A DNA stretch of 5,790 bases from Clostridia bacterium (GTDB taxonomy: Bacteria; Bacillota; Clostridia; Christensenellales; Borkfalkiaceae), in the NCBI GenBank assembly GCA_017452305.1, contig JAFTMQ010000028.1:1-5790 (forward strand). Reading direction: 5' to 3'. A model generated the notes under the pieces. That model had not been told where the DNA came from. It made no database searches and saw only the letters and a program-made list of their open reading frames with translations. The position numbers and the translations under genes are program-made. The stretch's first letter is position 1. Each line of letters starts with the position of its first letter. Positions 1 through 4,775 of the stretch are shown in pieces.

Positions 1-122
1 ATAAGACGGAAGAGGATTTGACGCTTGGCGATTTGACGGTTACTTACTTAAAAGAGGTTAAGACGTACACCGTAAACTTCGTAGGGGTTGACGGTATCGC
101 GCCTATTACCTATACGGCGTAG
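1..122 (+). CDS. 3' end of repeat-containing surface protein (upstream part of the amber-interrupted gene)
   Basis: This open frame enters from the left edge (full codons from base 3) and ends at the TAG at 120-122. Its roughly 39 visible residues are the end of one 61-residue repeat (KTEEDLTLGDLTVTYLK) and the first part of the next (TYTVNFVGVDG, then PITYTA before the stop). The frame is the same as that of the gene starting at 126. The sequence after the stop continues the repeat with no shift, so this and 126-1823 most likely belong to one gene cut by a nonsense codon, or read through. Repeats of this kind (a strand starting YTV.F, a P..P..EGY turn, a GWDK-like motif, and a final TVTY strand) resemble InlB B-type/Listeria-Bacteroides repeats of secreted Gram-positive proteins. 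The start and any signal peptide lie outside the window. Confidence 0.6.
   Translation, partial: KTEEDLTLGDLTVTYLKEVKTYTVNFVGVDGIAPITYTA
120..122 (+). other. In-frame amber (TAG) codon inside a repeat unit
   Basis: TAG interrupts the second 61-codon repeat. It occupies the position of GAA (Glu) at 303-305 in the next repeat, exactly 183 bases downstream, and the flanking codons stay in register. It could come from GAG or CAG by one substitution. The stops visible for the other genes are TAA (1821, 4341) and TGA (3730), and no other internal TAG was seen in the long frames. A nonsense mutation or an assembly error is therefore more likely than a reassigned code. Confidence 0.8.
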
Positions 123-125
123 GAA

Positions 126-1823
126 ATGGCAAGCGTTACCTTCCCCGCAGCGCCCGAAGCGGAAGGTTATATTGTTTCTTGGGATAAGACGGAAGAAGAT
201 TTGACGTTTGGCGATTTGACGGTTACTTACGTAAAAACGGCAATCGAATACACGATTACGTTCGTTGGCGTTGAGGGTGTTGAACCCATCACGTTCACGA
301 TTGAAACGTTGGGCGAAGTGGCTATCCCCGAAGCACCCGCAGAAGACGGGTATATTACCGGTTGGGATAAATCCATCGCGGACGTTGATTTGTCGGATGT
401 CACCTTCACCTACTTCAAGATGACGGAAAGAGAATATTACAGCCGTGATATTCAAGGCGCTTCGATGGCGTCCCTTATTAAGCCGAATTGGGAAGGCAAC
501 ACGGTTGTTTGGGACGAAACGGAAAAAGCATACCACTTAATCAACGACTGCAAAGATGAAGACGACAAGAGAGGTTTCACGCTTGACGTTGAGTACCTTG
601 CGAAAATCGTTGAAATCGGCGCGAAAACGCTTTCCTTTAAAGTTAAGGTTGACGATGTTAATGCAGGCGCGACGATTTACCGTGGTTTCTTCCCGAATTG
701 GTGGGGCACTCCCAACGTGGATTTCTGGCAGATTTCTGGGTCCGCCGATTACGCGAACGTAATCATCGACGTGCAGAATCTTCCTAAGACCGAAGACGGT
801 GCGTTGAAGGCGATATTCTTGCTTGCCGATAAGTGCGGTATGTATATTAAGGATATTGAAGTTTGGGCGCCTGATTACAATAATTTGACAAAGAAAGATA
901 TTGAAAAAGGGTTTACGCCTAACCATCAAAATAGCTACGTAGCTTGGGATGAAACGGAAGGTGCTTGGTTGTTTAAGAACGGCGCAGTAAACGGGGATAA
1001 CTCCCGTGCATTCTTGATGGATCAAGAGATGTATAACGCATTGAAGTCGGTTGCATCCAGCATCACCTTCAAGGTAAAATTCGTTGGTGAAAGATATGTT
1101 GAAGGCGCTGACAATTCGTTGTACGTAAGCTTCGCTTCGCGTAGCGTGAACAATTGGGATAACTGGTGGGGACCTCATCAAGGCGTTGTTTATGAGGCCG
1201 ACGTTTATAAAAACGTAAGCGTGAATTTCCACGCAGACGCAGATAGAAGCTTGTTCTTCCTCTGCGCAAGCGGTAGCTTCTACATTAAAGATATCAAAAT
1301 TCTTCCCAAGACGGAAACCCTTATGCACGAATATGTTTTAGACGGCGTAACCAACGGCCCTACGGACGTTAAAGCAGGCGGTCTTGGCGCATTCGTACCT
1401 GCTAACTATGCAATCGTTAATGATGCACCCGAAGGCGTTAACGGCACGGCGGTTAAACTTTCCAACGTTGGTTTGTATCAAGCAGGCGCAGTTGCGTTCA
1501 ACGACGGCTTTGCGGGTGAAATCACCGAGGAGACGTATATCAAAATTAGAATTTATACGGCGGATAACGAGGATCCTACTTGGCAAATTTGGTTGTATCA
1601 CACCGATTATGATGGACACGGCGGCGAAGGTGCGATTGACCAAATAAATATTGCTATGAATGGTTGGGTGGAAATTAAGGTTAAGGCTATGCCTTATCTT
1701 AAAGACGGCAAGTTGACGGGCTTCCAATTCGGTTTCTTCGGCTTTAGCAACGGTCCTCTTGACGCTTTCTACGTGGATTCCATTACGCTTGTAAGCTCCG
1801 CTGCGATTTCCGTAGTGAAATAA
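126..1823 (+). CDS. Large repeat and beta-module surface protein, downstream part of an interrupted gene
   Basis: The 565-codon frame opens at ATG 126 and closes at TAA. This start is doubtful. The only Shine-Dalgarno-like bases (AGGA, 121-124) end one base before the ATG, there is no signal peptide, and the ATG lies inside a repeat that continues upstream across an amber codon. Counting from the ATG, residues 1-37 finish one 61-residue InlB-like repeat and about 38-98 form another. Residues 103-248 and 249-394 are two copies of a beta-rich module. Its landmarks are VVWDETE or VAWDETE, then LSFKVKV or ITFKVKF, then a WW motif, ending in MYIKDIEV or FYIKDIKI. Residues about 401-556 are a C-terminal beta-sandwich-like module ending FYVDSITLV. 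No LPXTG anchor or membrane helix follows. The last two module types recur in the next gene. An extracellular adhesin or glycan-binding role is inferred from architecture only. No catalytic motif is seen and the module family is not recognised. Confidence 0.75.
   Translation: MASVTFPAAPEAEGYIVSWDKTEEDLTFGDLTVTYVKTAIEYTITFVGVEGVEPITFTIETLGEVAIPEAPAEDGYITGWDKSIADVDLSDVTFTYFKMTEREYYSRDIQGASMASLIKPNWEGNTVVWDETEKAYHLINDCKDEDDKRGFTLDVEYLAKIVEIGAKTLSFKVKVDDVNAGATIYRGFFPNWWGTPNVDFWQISGSADYANVIIDVQNLPKTEDGALKAIFLLADKCGMYIKDIEVWAPDYNNLTKKDIEKGFTPNHQNSYVAWDETEGAWLFKNGAVNGDNSRAFLMDQEMYNALKSVASSITFKVKFVGERYVEGADNSLYVSFASRSVNNWDNWWGPHQGVVYEADVYKNVSVNFHADADRSLFFLCASGSFYIKDIKILPKTETLMHEYVLDGVTNGPTDVKAGGLGAFVPANYAIVNDAPEGVNGTAVKLSNVGLYQAGAVAFNDGFAGEITEETYIKIRIYTADNEDPTWQIWLYHTDYDGHGGEGAIDQINIAMNGWVEIKVKAMPYLKDGKLTGFQFGFFGFSNGPLDAFYVDSITLVSSAAISVVK
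432..1307 (+). repeat. Two copies of a ~146-residue beta-rich module (third copy at 2764-3213)
   Basis: Copy 1 is at 432-869 and copy 2 at 870-1307. They share a W-D-E-T-E motif near the start, a [KS]-x-[LI]-[ST]-F-K-V-K strand, a WWG motif and a terminal Y-I-K-D-I strand. A third copy in the next gene (2764-3213) has VVWDEQEQAFHFVNN, MTFEMKF, FIPEWW and FYIKNI. Copies 1 and 3 share further features: (K)AEDD or CKDEDD before RRGF/KRGF, and GFFPNWW against GFIPEWW. The closing Y-[IV]-[KD]-x-I strand is common in galactose-binding-like and carbohydrate-binding beta-sandwiches. That is a fold-level inference only. Confidence 0.75.
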
Positions 1824-1848
1824 TTGTTGCATATTAGCAGTACGTATT

Positions 1849-1870
1849 TGGCGGGTTTTAAATTCCGCCA
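1849..1870 (+). other. Small inverted repeat after the first surface gene
   Basis: TGGCGG (1849-1854) pairs with CCGCCA (1865-1870) around an A/T-rich loop, 26 bases after the stop codon. No T-tract follows on either strand, so it is not a convincing intrinsic terminator. It may protect the 3' end of the transcript or be of no consequence. Confidence 0.4.
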
Positions 1871-1902
1871 TAACGATTAGGGTATAACAAAAACATGGGT
1901 TG

Positions 1903-1931
1903 TCGCAAGAGGGCGAATCGTTCTCTTGCGA
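1903..1931 (+). promoter_or_regulatory. Hairpin in the leader of the second surface gene
   Basis: TCGCAAGAG (1903-1911) is a perfect complement of CTCTTGCGA (1923-1931), and two G-U pairs can extend it inward. The apical loop is about 7 to 11 bases. It ends 13 bases before the A-rich ribosome binding site of the gene at 1963. It is followed by A-runs rather than a T-run, so it is not a + strand terminator. A role in mRNA stability or translation control is possible but unproven. Confidence 0.5.
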
Positions 1932-1944
1932 TGGCCTAAAAAAT

Positions 1945-1953
1945 AAAAAAGGA
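1945..1953 (+). promoter_or_regulatory. Ribosome binding site that fixes the start at 1963
   Basis: AAAAAAGGA lies 9 bases before ATG 1963. It supports this start over the in-frame TTG at 1900, which would place a polar 21-residue extension before the signal peptide. Confidence 0.75.
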
Positions 1954-1962
1954 CTGTGTTTT

Positions 1963-3732
1963 ATGAAAAGACGGTTTTTAATCGGTTTAATGACAATCTG
2001 CTCTCTTTGTATTGGCTTTGCCGCTTGCGACGGGGCGAAGAACGAAGCAAAGGAAAATCGTTACGTGATAGACGGCGTAACGGATATCGCGCTTTCGGTA
2101 GAGCAGACGGAATGTGACTTTTTAAAAGGTATTGTCGGTTGGGCAGGCGAAACGCTGAAAGACGTAGAGGTGGACGCTTCTTCCGTACAATTTGGTAAGG
2201 TCGGCGAATACGAAATTACGTATAGCTTGGAAGACGTAACGCAAACGGCTACGGTAAGAATATACGGCGCGCCCGAAATTCTCGGCGAAGAGAGATACGA
2301 GACGCATTATGAAGCAAACCTCGATGCCTTTGCCGGACTTGTCGGCAAGGATAGCTTTGGCGCGGAGCTTGAAATTACCACCAACCATGAATTTGAAAAA
2401 GACGCCTTTGGACGAATTCTCTACGGTGACCACTTCTTCCGTTACTATGTAACGGACGCGGCGGGCAACACGTCGTATTTCGATAGAACCTACACGGTAA
2501 AAGCGCCTGTGGGCTATGAATTTAGCGACGTTGTCATCACAGAGGGAAAGCCCGAGGCTACCATAAATATTGAGGGTAAAGTTCTTCAAAACGTAATTTA
2601 CAACGGCGAGATTGTTCCCGCGGGGTTGTATAACGTAGAGGACGACGTATTGGATATGACCAAGCTTGCCATCGAGCTTGGCAAGGGGCAACACGTGTGC
2701 GAATTGTCTTTTGAGGGCGGATACGCAAACGTGGTGCTTGATATGCAAATTACCGCGCAACAATATTATGCAAGACCGATTGTAGGCGAAGAGATGGTAA
2801 AAATTTTCTGCGTTTACGAGGGCGGTGCAGCGGCAAACAATCACGTTGTTTGGGATGAACAAGAACAAGCCTTCCATTTTGTAAATAACGTAAAAGCGGA
2901 AGATGATAGACGTGGCTTCTATATCGACCCTGAATTTTTCAACGCGTTGATTAAGAAAGGCAAAGTGCAAAGCATGACCTTTGAAATGAAGTTTGAAGTC
3001 CAAGACAATAGCAACGTGCAGTTTTATCAAGGCTTTATCCCTGAATGGTGGGATAATTCTTGGACAAAAATGCAGTTAAAGGGCTTTAAAGAGGGGTATC
3101 AAACGGTAAGCGTGGATTTTGCTAAGGCAGATATGGTTGGCGATCAATACAAGACGTTGTTTATGCTTGCAACCATAGGCGGCTTCTATATCAAAAATAT
3201 CCAATTACAGCACGAGGTTGTTTACGCACCCACGAAAGTTTACGATGCGGACGGCACAAACAGCTCGTTACAGCCGATTTCTCTCTCGGAAGCGAATTCG
3301 ATTTCGGAAGGCTTTTATTCGGTTGTTGACAGCACCGCGGAAAACGTGCCTAGCGGCATAGAGGGTAGCGCATTTAAAATTAATGCGGCGGCTATTCCCT
3401 TGTATTCAGGCAACACGATCAGCGTTGCGGAAGACGTTACGGTGGACGCGCAAGACGCTTTGATTTCTATTCGTCTTTATATTAAGGCGAGCGGTAATAC
3501 GACGGCGGAATGGTTCTTGTATAATCCTACGTGTGCGGATAAAGCAGGGGTAGCTTTATTGGACGATATAAAGGGCATTAAAACGAACGAATGGGTAGAG
3601 ATTAGGGTAAGAGCCAAAGATTATTTGGTAGACGGAAAATTCGTCGGTTTTCAATTCATAAATTGTACGCCCAACCTTTCGGAAATCTACGTGGATAGCG
3701 TTTCGATTTTGAATGTTGTAAAAGGAGAATGA
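1963..3732 (+). CDS. Lipoprotein with Ig-like domains and beta-rich modules, paralogous to the preceding protein
   Basis: The 589-residue product starts at ATG 1963. Residues 1-22 are a lipoprotein signal peptide: MKRR, a hydrophobic core, then GFAAC with C22 as the lipid-bearing cysteine. Phe at -3 is unusual for a lipobox. Residues about 33-101 (VGEYEITYSLEDVTQTATVRIYG) and about 105-181 (FFRYYVTDAAGNTSYFDRTYTV) look like Big_3/DUF5011/HYR-type Ig-like domains. Residues about 182-266 are an unassigned beta-rich linker domain. Residues about 268-417 are the WDE/WW/FYIKNI module found twice in the preceding gene. Residues about 423-586 match that protein's C-terminal module: IRLYI against IRIYT, NEWVEIRVRAKDYLVDGK against NGWVEIKVKAMPYLKDGK, and IYVDSVSI against FYVDSITL. 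It is probably membrane-anchored and displayed outside the cell. A ligand-binding role is inferred, with no enzymatic residues recognised. It lies 139 bases after the first gene and 5 bases before the next. Confidence 0.88.
   Translation: MKRRFLIGLMTICSLCIGFAACDGAKNEAKENRYVIDGVTDIALSVEQTECDFLKGIVGWAGETLKDVEVDASSVQFGKVGEYEITYSLEDVTQTATVRIYGAPEILGEERYETHYEANLDAFAGLVGKDSFGAELEITTNHEFEKDAFGRILYGDHFFRYYVTDAAGNTSYFDRTYTVKAPVGYEFSDVVITEGKPEATINIEGKVLQNVIYNGEIVPAGLYNVEDDVLDMTKLAIELGKGQHVCELSFEGGYANVVLDMQITAQQYYARPIVGEEMVKIFCVYEGGAAANNHVVWDEQEQAFHFVNNVKAEDDRRGFYIDPEFFNALIKKGKVQSMTFEMKFEVQDNSNVQFYQGFIPEWWDNSWTKMQLKGFKEGYQTVSVDFAKADMVGDQYKTLFMLATIGGFYIKNIQLQHEVVYAPTKVYDADGTNSSLQPISLSEANSISEGFYSVVDSTAENVPSGIEGSAFKINAAAIPLYSGNTISVAEDVTVDAQDALISIRLYIKASGNTTAEWFLYNPTCADKAGVALLDDIKGIKTNEWVEIRVRAKDYLVDGKFVGFQFINCTPNLSEIYVDSVSILNVVKGE
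3723..3727 (+). promoter_or_regulatory. Ribosome binding site inside the end of the preceding gene
   Basis: AGGAG lies 10 bases before ATG 3738 but only 1 base before the alternative ATG 3729, which overlaps the TGA stop as ATGA. The spacing favours 3738, and that start also gives the cleaner signal peptide (MKKFLIFLAA). Because the site lies within the upstream coding sequence, translation of the two genes is probably coupled. Confidence 0.75.
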
Positions 3733-3737
3733 TAAAA

Positions 3738-4343
3738 ATGAAGAAGTTTTTAATTTTTCTTGCAGCTTTAAGTATGTCCATTATGCTGTTCGGGTGCGGC
3801 GCAGGACAATCGAATACGAACGACAGACCGCAAGAGGACGCACAAGCCATCTCTTTCACCGAAGATAACGTATCGTTGGAGCTTTACGAGAGCGTGGCGC
3901 TTGTCCTTCAAAATGCAGAGGGGAAGACGTTGACTTGGCGTTCTGCAAATCCCGAAAGATTGACCGTGGACGAAAACGGCGTTGTGTTTGCAAAGATGGC
4001 GGGTACGGTAACCGTATACGTCAGCGACGGCGAAAAAGAAACGTCTTGCACGGTGACGATTATAGACAGTGGTTATATTCCTTTGTTGCAGATCGACCTG
4101 CCCGAAACGGTACAAATCCTTAAAGGGGATACGTTCATGCTGATGCCCTACGTTACGTACAACGGCGTGAAATACACCAATGCGGAATTTAATTACTCGG
4201 CAACGGGTAGCGTATCCGTTGCGGAAACGGGTGAAATCACGGCAAATTCCGTAGGCACGGGCGTTGTTAGTATTACGGCAACGTGGCATGGTATTCAATG
4301 GGAAACCCTGCATATGGAAATTCAAGTATCTGTAATAGAATAA
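3738..4343 (+). CDS. Small lipoprotein with two bacterial Ig-like (Big_2-type) domains
   Basis: The 201-residue product has a textbook lipoprotein signal: MKK, a hydrophobic stretch, and lipobox L-F-G-C with C20 as the modified cysteine. A short polar linker of about 15 residues (SNTNDRPQEDAQ region) follows. Residues about 37-110 form a typical Big_2 domain, with the hallmarks LTWRSANPERLTVDENG, then AKMAGTVTVYVSDG and a closing CTVTI strand. Residues about 115-201 form a second, more divergent Ig-like domain (VTYNGVKYTNAEF, VSVAETGEI, SVGTGVVSITATW). Such domains are usually spacers or adhesive units on bacterial surface proteins, and no catalytic domain is present. The gene follows the larger lipoprotein by 5 bases and is followed by a strong terminator, so it is probably the last gene of the transcript. 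It may be an accessory partner of the larger proteins (inference from position). An alternative start at 3729 would add three residues. Confidence 0.88.
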   Translation: MKKFLIFLAALSMSIMLFGCGAGQSNTNDRPQEDAQAISFTEDNVSLELYESVALVLQNAEGKTLTWRSANPERLTVDENGVVFAKMAGTVTVYVSDGEKETSCTVTIIDSGYIPLLQIDLPETVQILKGDTFMLMPYVTYNGVKYTNAEFNYSATGSVSVAETGEITANSVGTGVVSITATWHGIQWETLHMEIQVSVIE

Positions 4344-4355
4344 AAAGGCAATAGG

Positions 4356-4393
4356 AAGCTCCCCGCACGCGATAGTAAGCGGGGAGCTTTTTT
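4356..4393 (+). terminator. Rho-independent terminator of the surface-protein operon
   Basis: An 11-bp perfect GC-rich stem (AAGCTCCCCGC at 4356-4366 with GCGGGGAGCTT at 4379-4389) encloses a 12-base loop. The T-run TTTTTT (4388-4393) overlaps the stem end. It lies 12 bases after the stop codon of the small lipoprotein. Confidence 0.95.
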
Positions 4394-4405
4394 ATAAAAT
4401 AAAGG

Positions 4406-4448
4406 GGGGCAGGTACGCGTTGAAAATAATTCAACCCGCACCTGCCTC
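4406..4448 (+). repeat. Long imperfect inverted repeat downstream of the terminator
   Basis: GGCAGGT (4408-4414) pairs with ACCTGCC (4440-4446), and GTTGAA (4419-4424) pairs with TTCAAC (4430-4435) around loop AATAA. Between these blocks are two G-C pairs flanked by single mismatches (A/C and C/C). The outer end extends with G-U and G-C pairs to 4406/4448. The arms are about 19 bases. No T-run follows on the + strand. On the - strand the hairpin is followed by CCCCCTTTATTTT, which is not a standard terminator tail. Its function is unknown; an intergenic repeat element or a protein-binding palindrome are possibilities. Confidence 0.7.
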
Positions 4449-4633
4449 TATGATTTGTATAAAAGATAATGGAAAAAGGGGTGCGTTTTTCGTATGTTTT
4501 TGCGTAGATGTAACTTGCTGTATAAAAGACGAGAAAAAATGTCAAACTGTAATGAGGGAAAAAAGCTTTTTAGGCGTGGAGTAAAAATTCCCGTGAAAAT
4601 TGCGTAAAAAGGAAAAATTTTTCAATAAAACTG
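4449..4633. other. A/T-rich gene-free stretch with two short palindromes and a short direct repeat
   Basis: No convincing gene is seen here on either strand. It contains the perfect palindromes AAAAAGCTTTTT (4560-4571) and GAAAAATTTTTC (4612-4623), the second ending 10 bases before the -35 box of the next promoter. An 11-base direct repeat TGTATAAAAGA occurs at 4456-4466 and 4519-4529. The A/T tracts could act as an upstream promoter element or operator, but such palindromes also occur by chance in A/T-rich DNA. Confidence 0.4.
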
Positions 4634-4662
4634 TTTACAAGCGGTTTTTTTTGTGTTATAAT
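4634..4662 (+). promoter_or_regulatory. Sigma-A-type promoter of the PEPCK gene
   Basis: The -35 box TTTACA (4634-4639) and a perfect -10 box TATAAT (4657-4662) are separated by the optimal 17 bases. The spacer contains an 8-base T-run. Transcription should start near 4669, giving a leader of about 107 bases. The placement after a terminator supports an independent transcript for the downstream gene. Confidence 0.88.
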
Positions 4663-4676
4663 ACTATTTGGTGGAG

Positions 4677-4731
4677 AAAGTGCTTTTTTATTTTCACGCC
4701 GCTGTGAATAAAGGGCGTAAGTCCGCGCTTT
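4677..4731 (+). promoter_or_regulatory. Structured 5' leader of the PEPCK transcript with competing stems
   Basis: AAAGTGC (4677-4683) can pair with GCGCTTT (4725-4731) over 7 pairs including one G-U, enclosing a small hairpin TTCAC/GTGAA (4693-4697 with 4704-4708). Alternatively AAAGGGCG (4710-4717) can fold onto CGCGCTTT (4724-4731) with one mismatch. The two options share the same 3' strand and exclude each other. No known riboswitch class was recognised. The pairings were found by eye and their stability was not calculated. Confidence 0.35.
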
Positions 4732-4762
4732 GTTCCGTTTTATTAAAAAATAATTATTTCAT

Positions 4763-4768
4763 AAGGAG
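4763..4768 (+). promoter_or_regulatory. Strong ribosome binding site of the PEPCK gene
   Basis: AAGGAG lies 7 bases before ATG 4776, a near-optimal Shine-Dalgarno site in an A/T-rich context. It fixes the start. Confidence 0.92.
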
Positions 4769-4775
4769 ATATATC

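Larger units (their letters stand above)
1..419 (+). repeat. Tandem 183-bp (61-codon) InlB-like repeats
   Basis: Two complete units (54-236, 237-419) follow the end of a third (1-53). Bases 1-53 match 184-236 at 50 of 53 positions, so the two upstream units are nearly identical where they can be compared. The last unit is divergent, about 27 of 61 residues identical to its neighbour. The unit carries Y-T-[VI]-x-F, P-I-T, P-x-[AE]-P, G-Y-I and W-D-K. The array continues to the left of the window. Confidence 0.9.

Noticed and set aside
120..122. Pyrrolysine or general code change as the reason for the internal TAG
   Set aside because: The protein is not a methylamine methyltransferase, no Pyl machinery is visible, and the other long genes here have no internal TAG. 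It is kept only as a remote option.
1..419. CRISPR-like array
   Set aside because: The repeats are 183 bp long, contiguous, coding and in frame, without spacers. They are protein repeats.
537..1328. Long open frame on the - strand (263 codons)
   Set aside because: It lies antisense to the module-bearing surface gene, has no ribosome binding site or recognisable domain, and its translation shows none of the coherent repeats seen on the + strand. It is a shadow of codon bias.
1883..1888. TATAAC as a -10 box for the second surface gene
   Set aside because: No acceptable -35 box is found 16-18 bases upstream; the nearest candidate, TTTAAA, is 20 bases away. The gene may instead be transcribed with the upstream one.
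1895..1939. 14-codon leader peptide frame over the 1903-1931 hairpin
   Set aside because: It has no clear ribosome binding site and no runs of regulatory codons, so it is too short to support as a gene. It is mentioned only with the hairpin.
1900..1962. TTG start extending the second lipoprotein by 21 residues
   Set aside because: It would bury the lipoprotein signal peptide behind a polar extension. ATG 1963 has a proper ribosome binding site and begins directly with MKRR and a hydrophobic core.
2122..3030. Long open frame on the - strand (302 codons)
   Set aside because: It is antisense to the lipoprotein gene, which has a signal peptide, Ig-like domains and a module related to the neighbouring gene. 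The - strand product resembles nothing.
4273..4545. 90-codon open frame on the - strand over the intergenic region
   Set aside because: It runs through the terminator and the long hairpin into the end of the small lipoprotein gene, with no domain or signal peptide.
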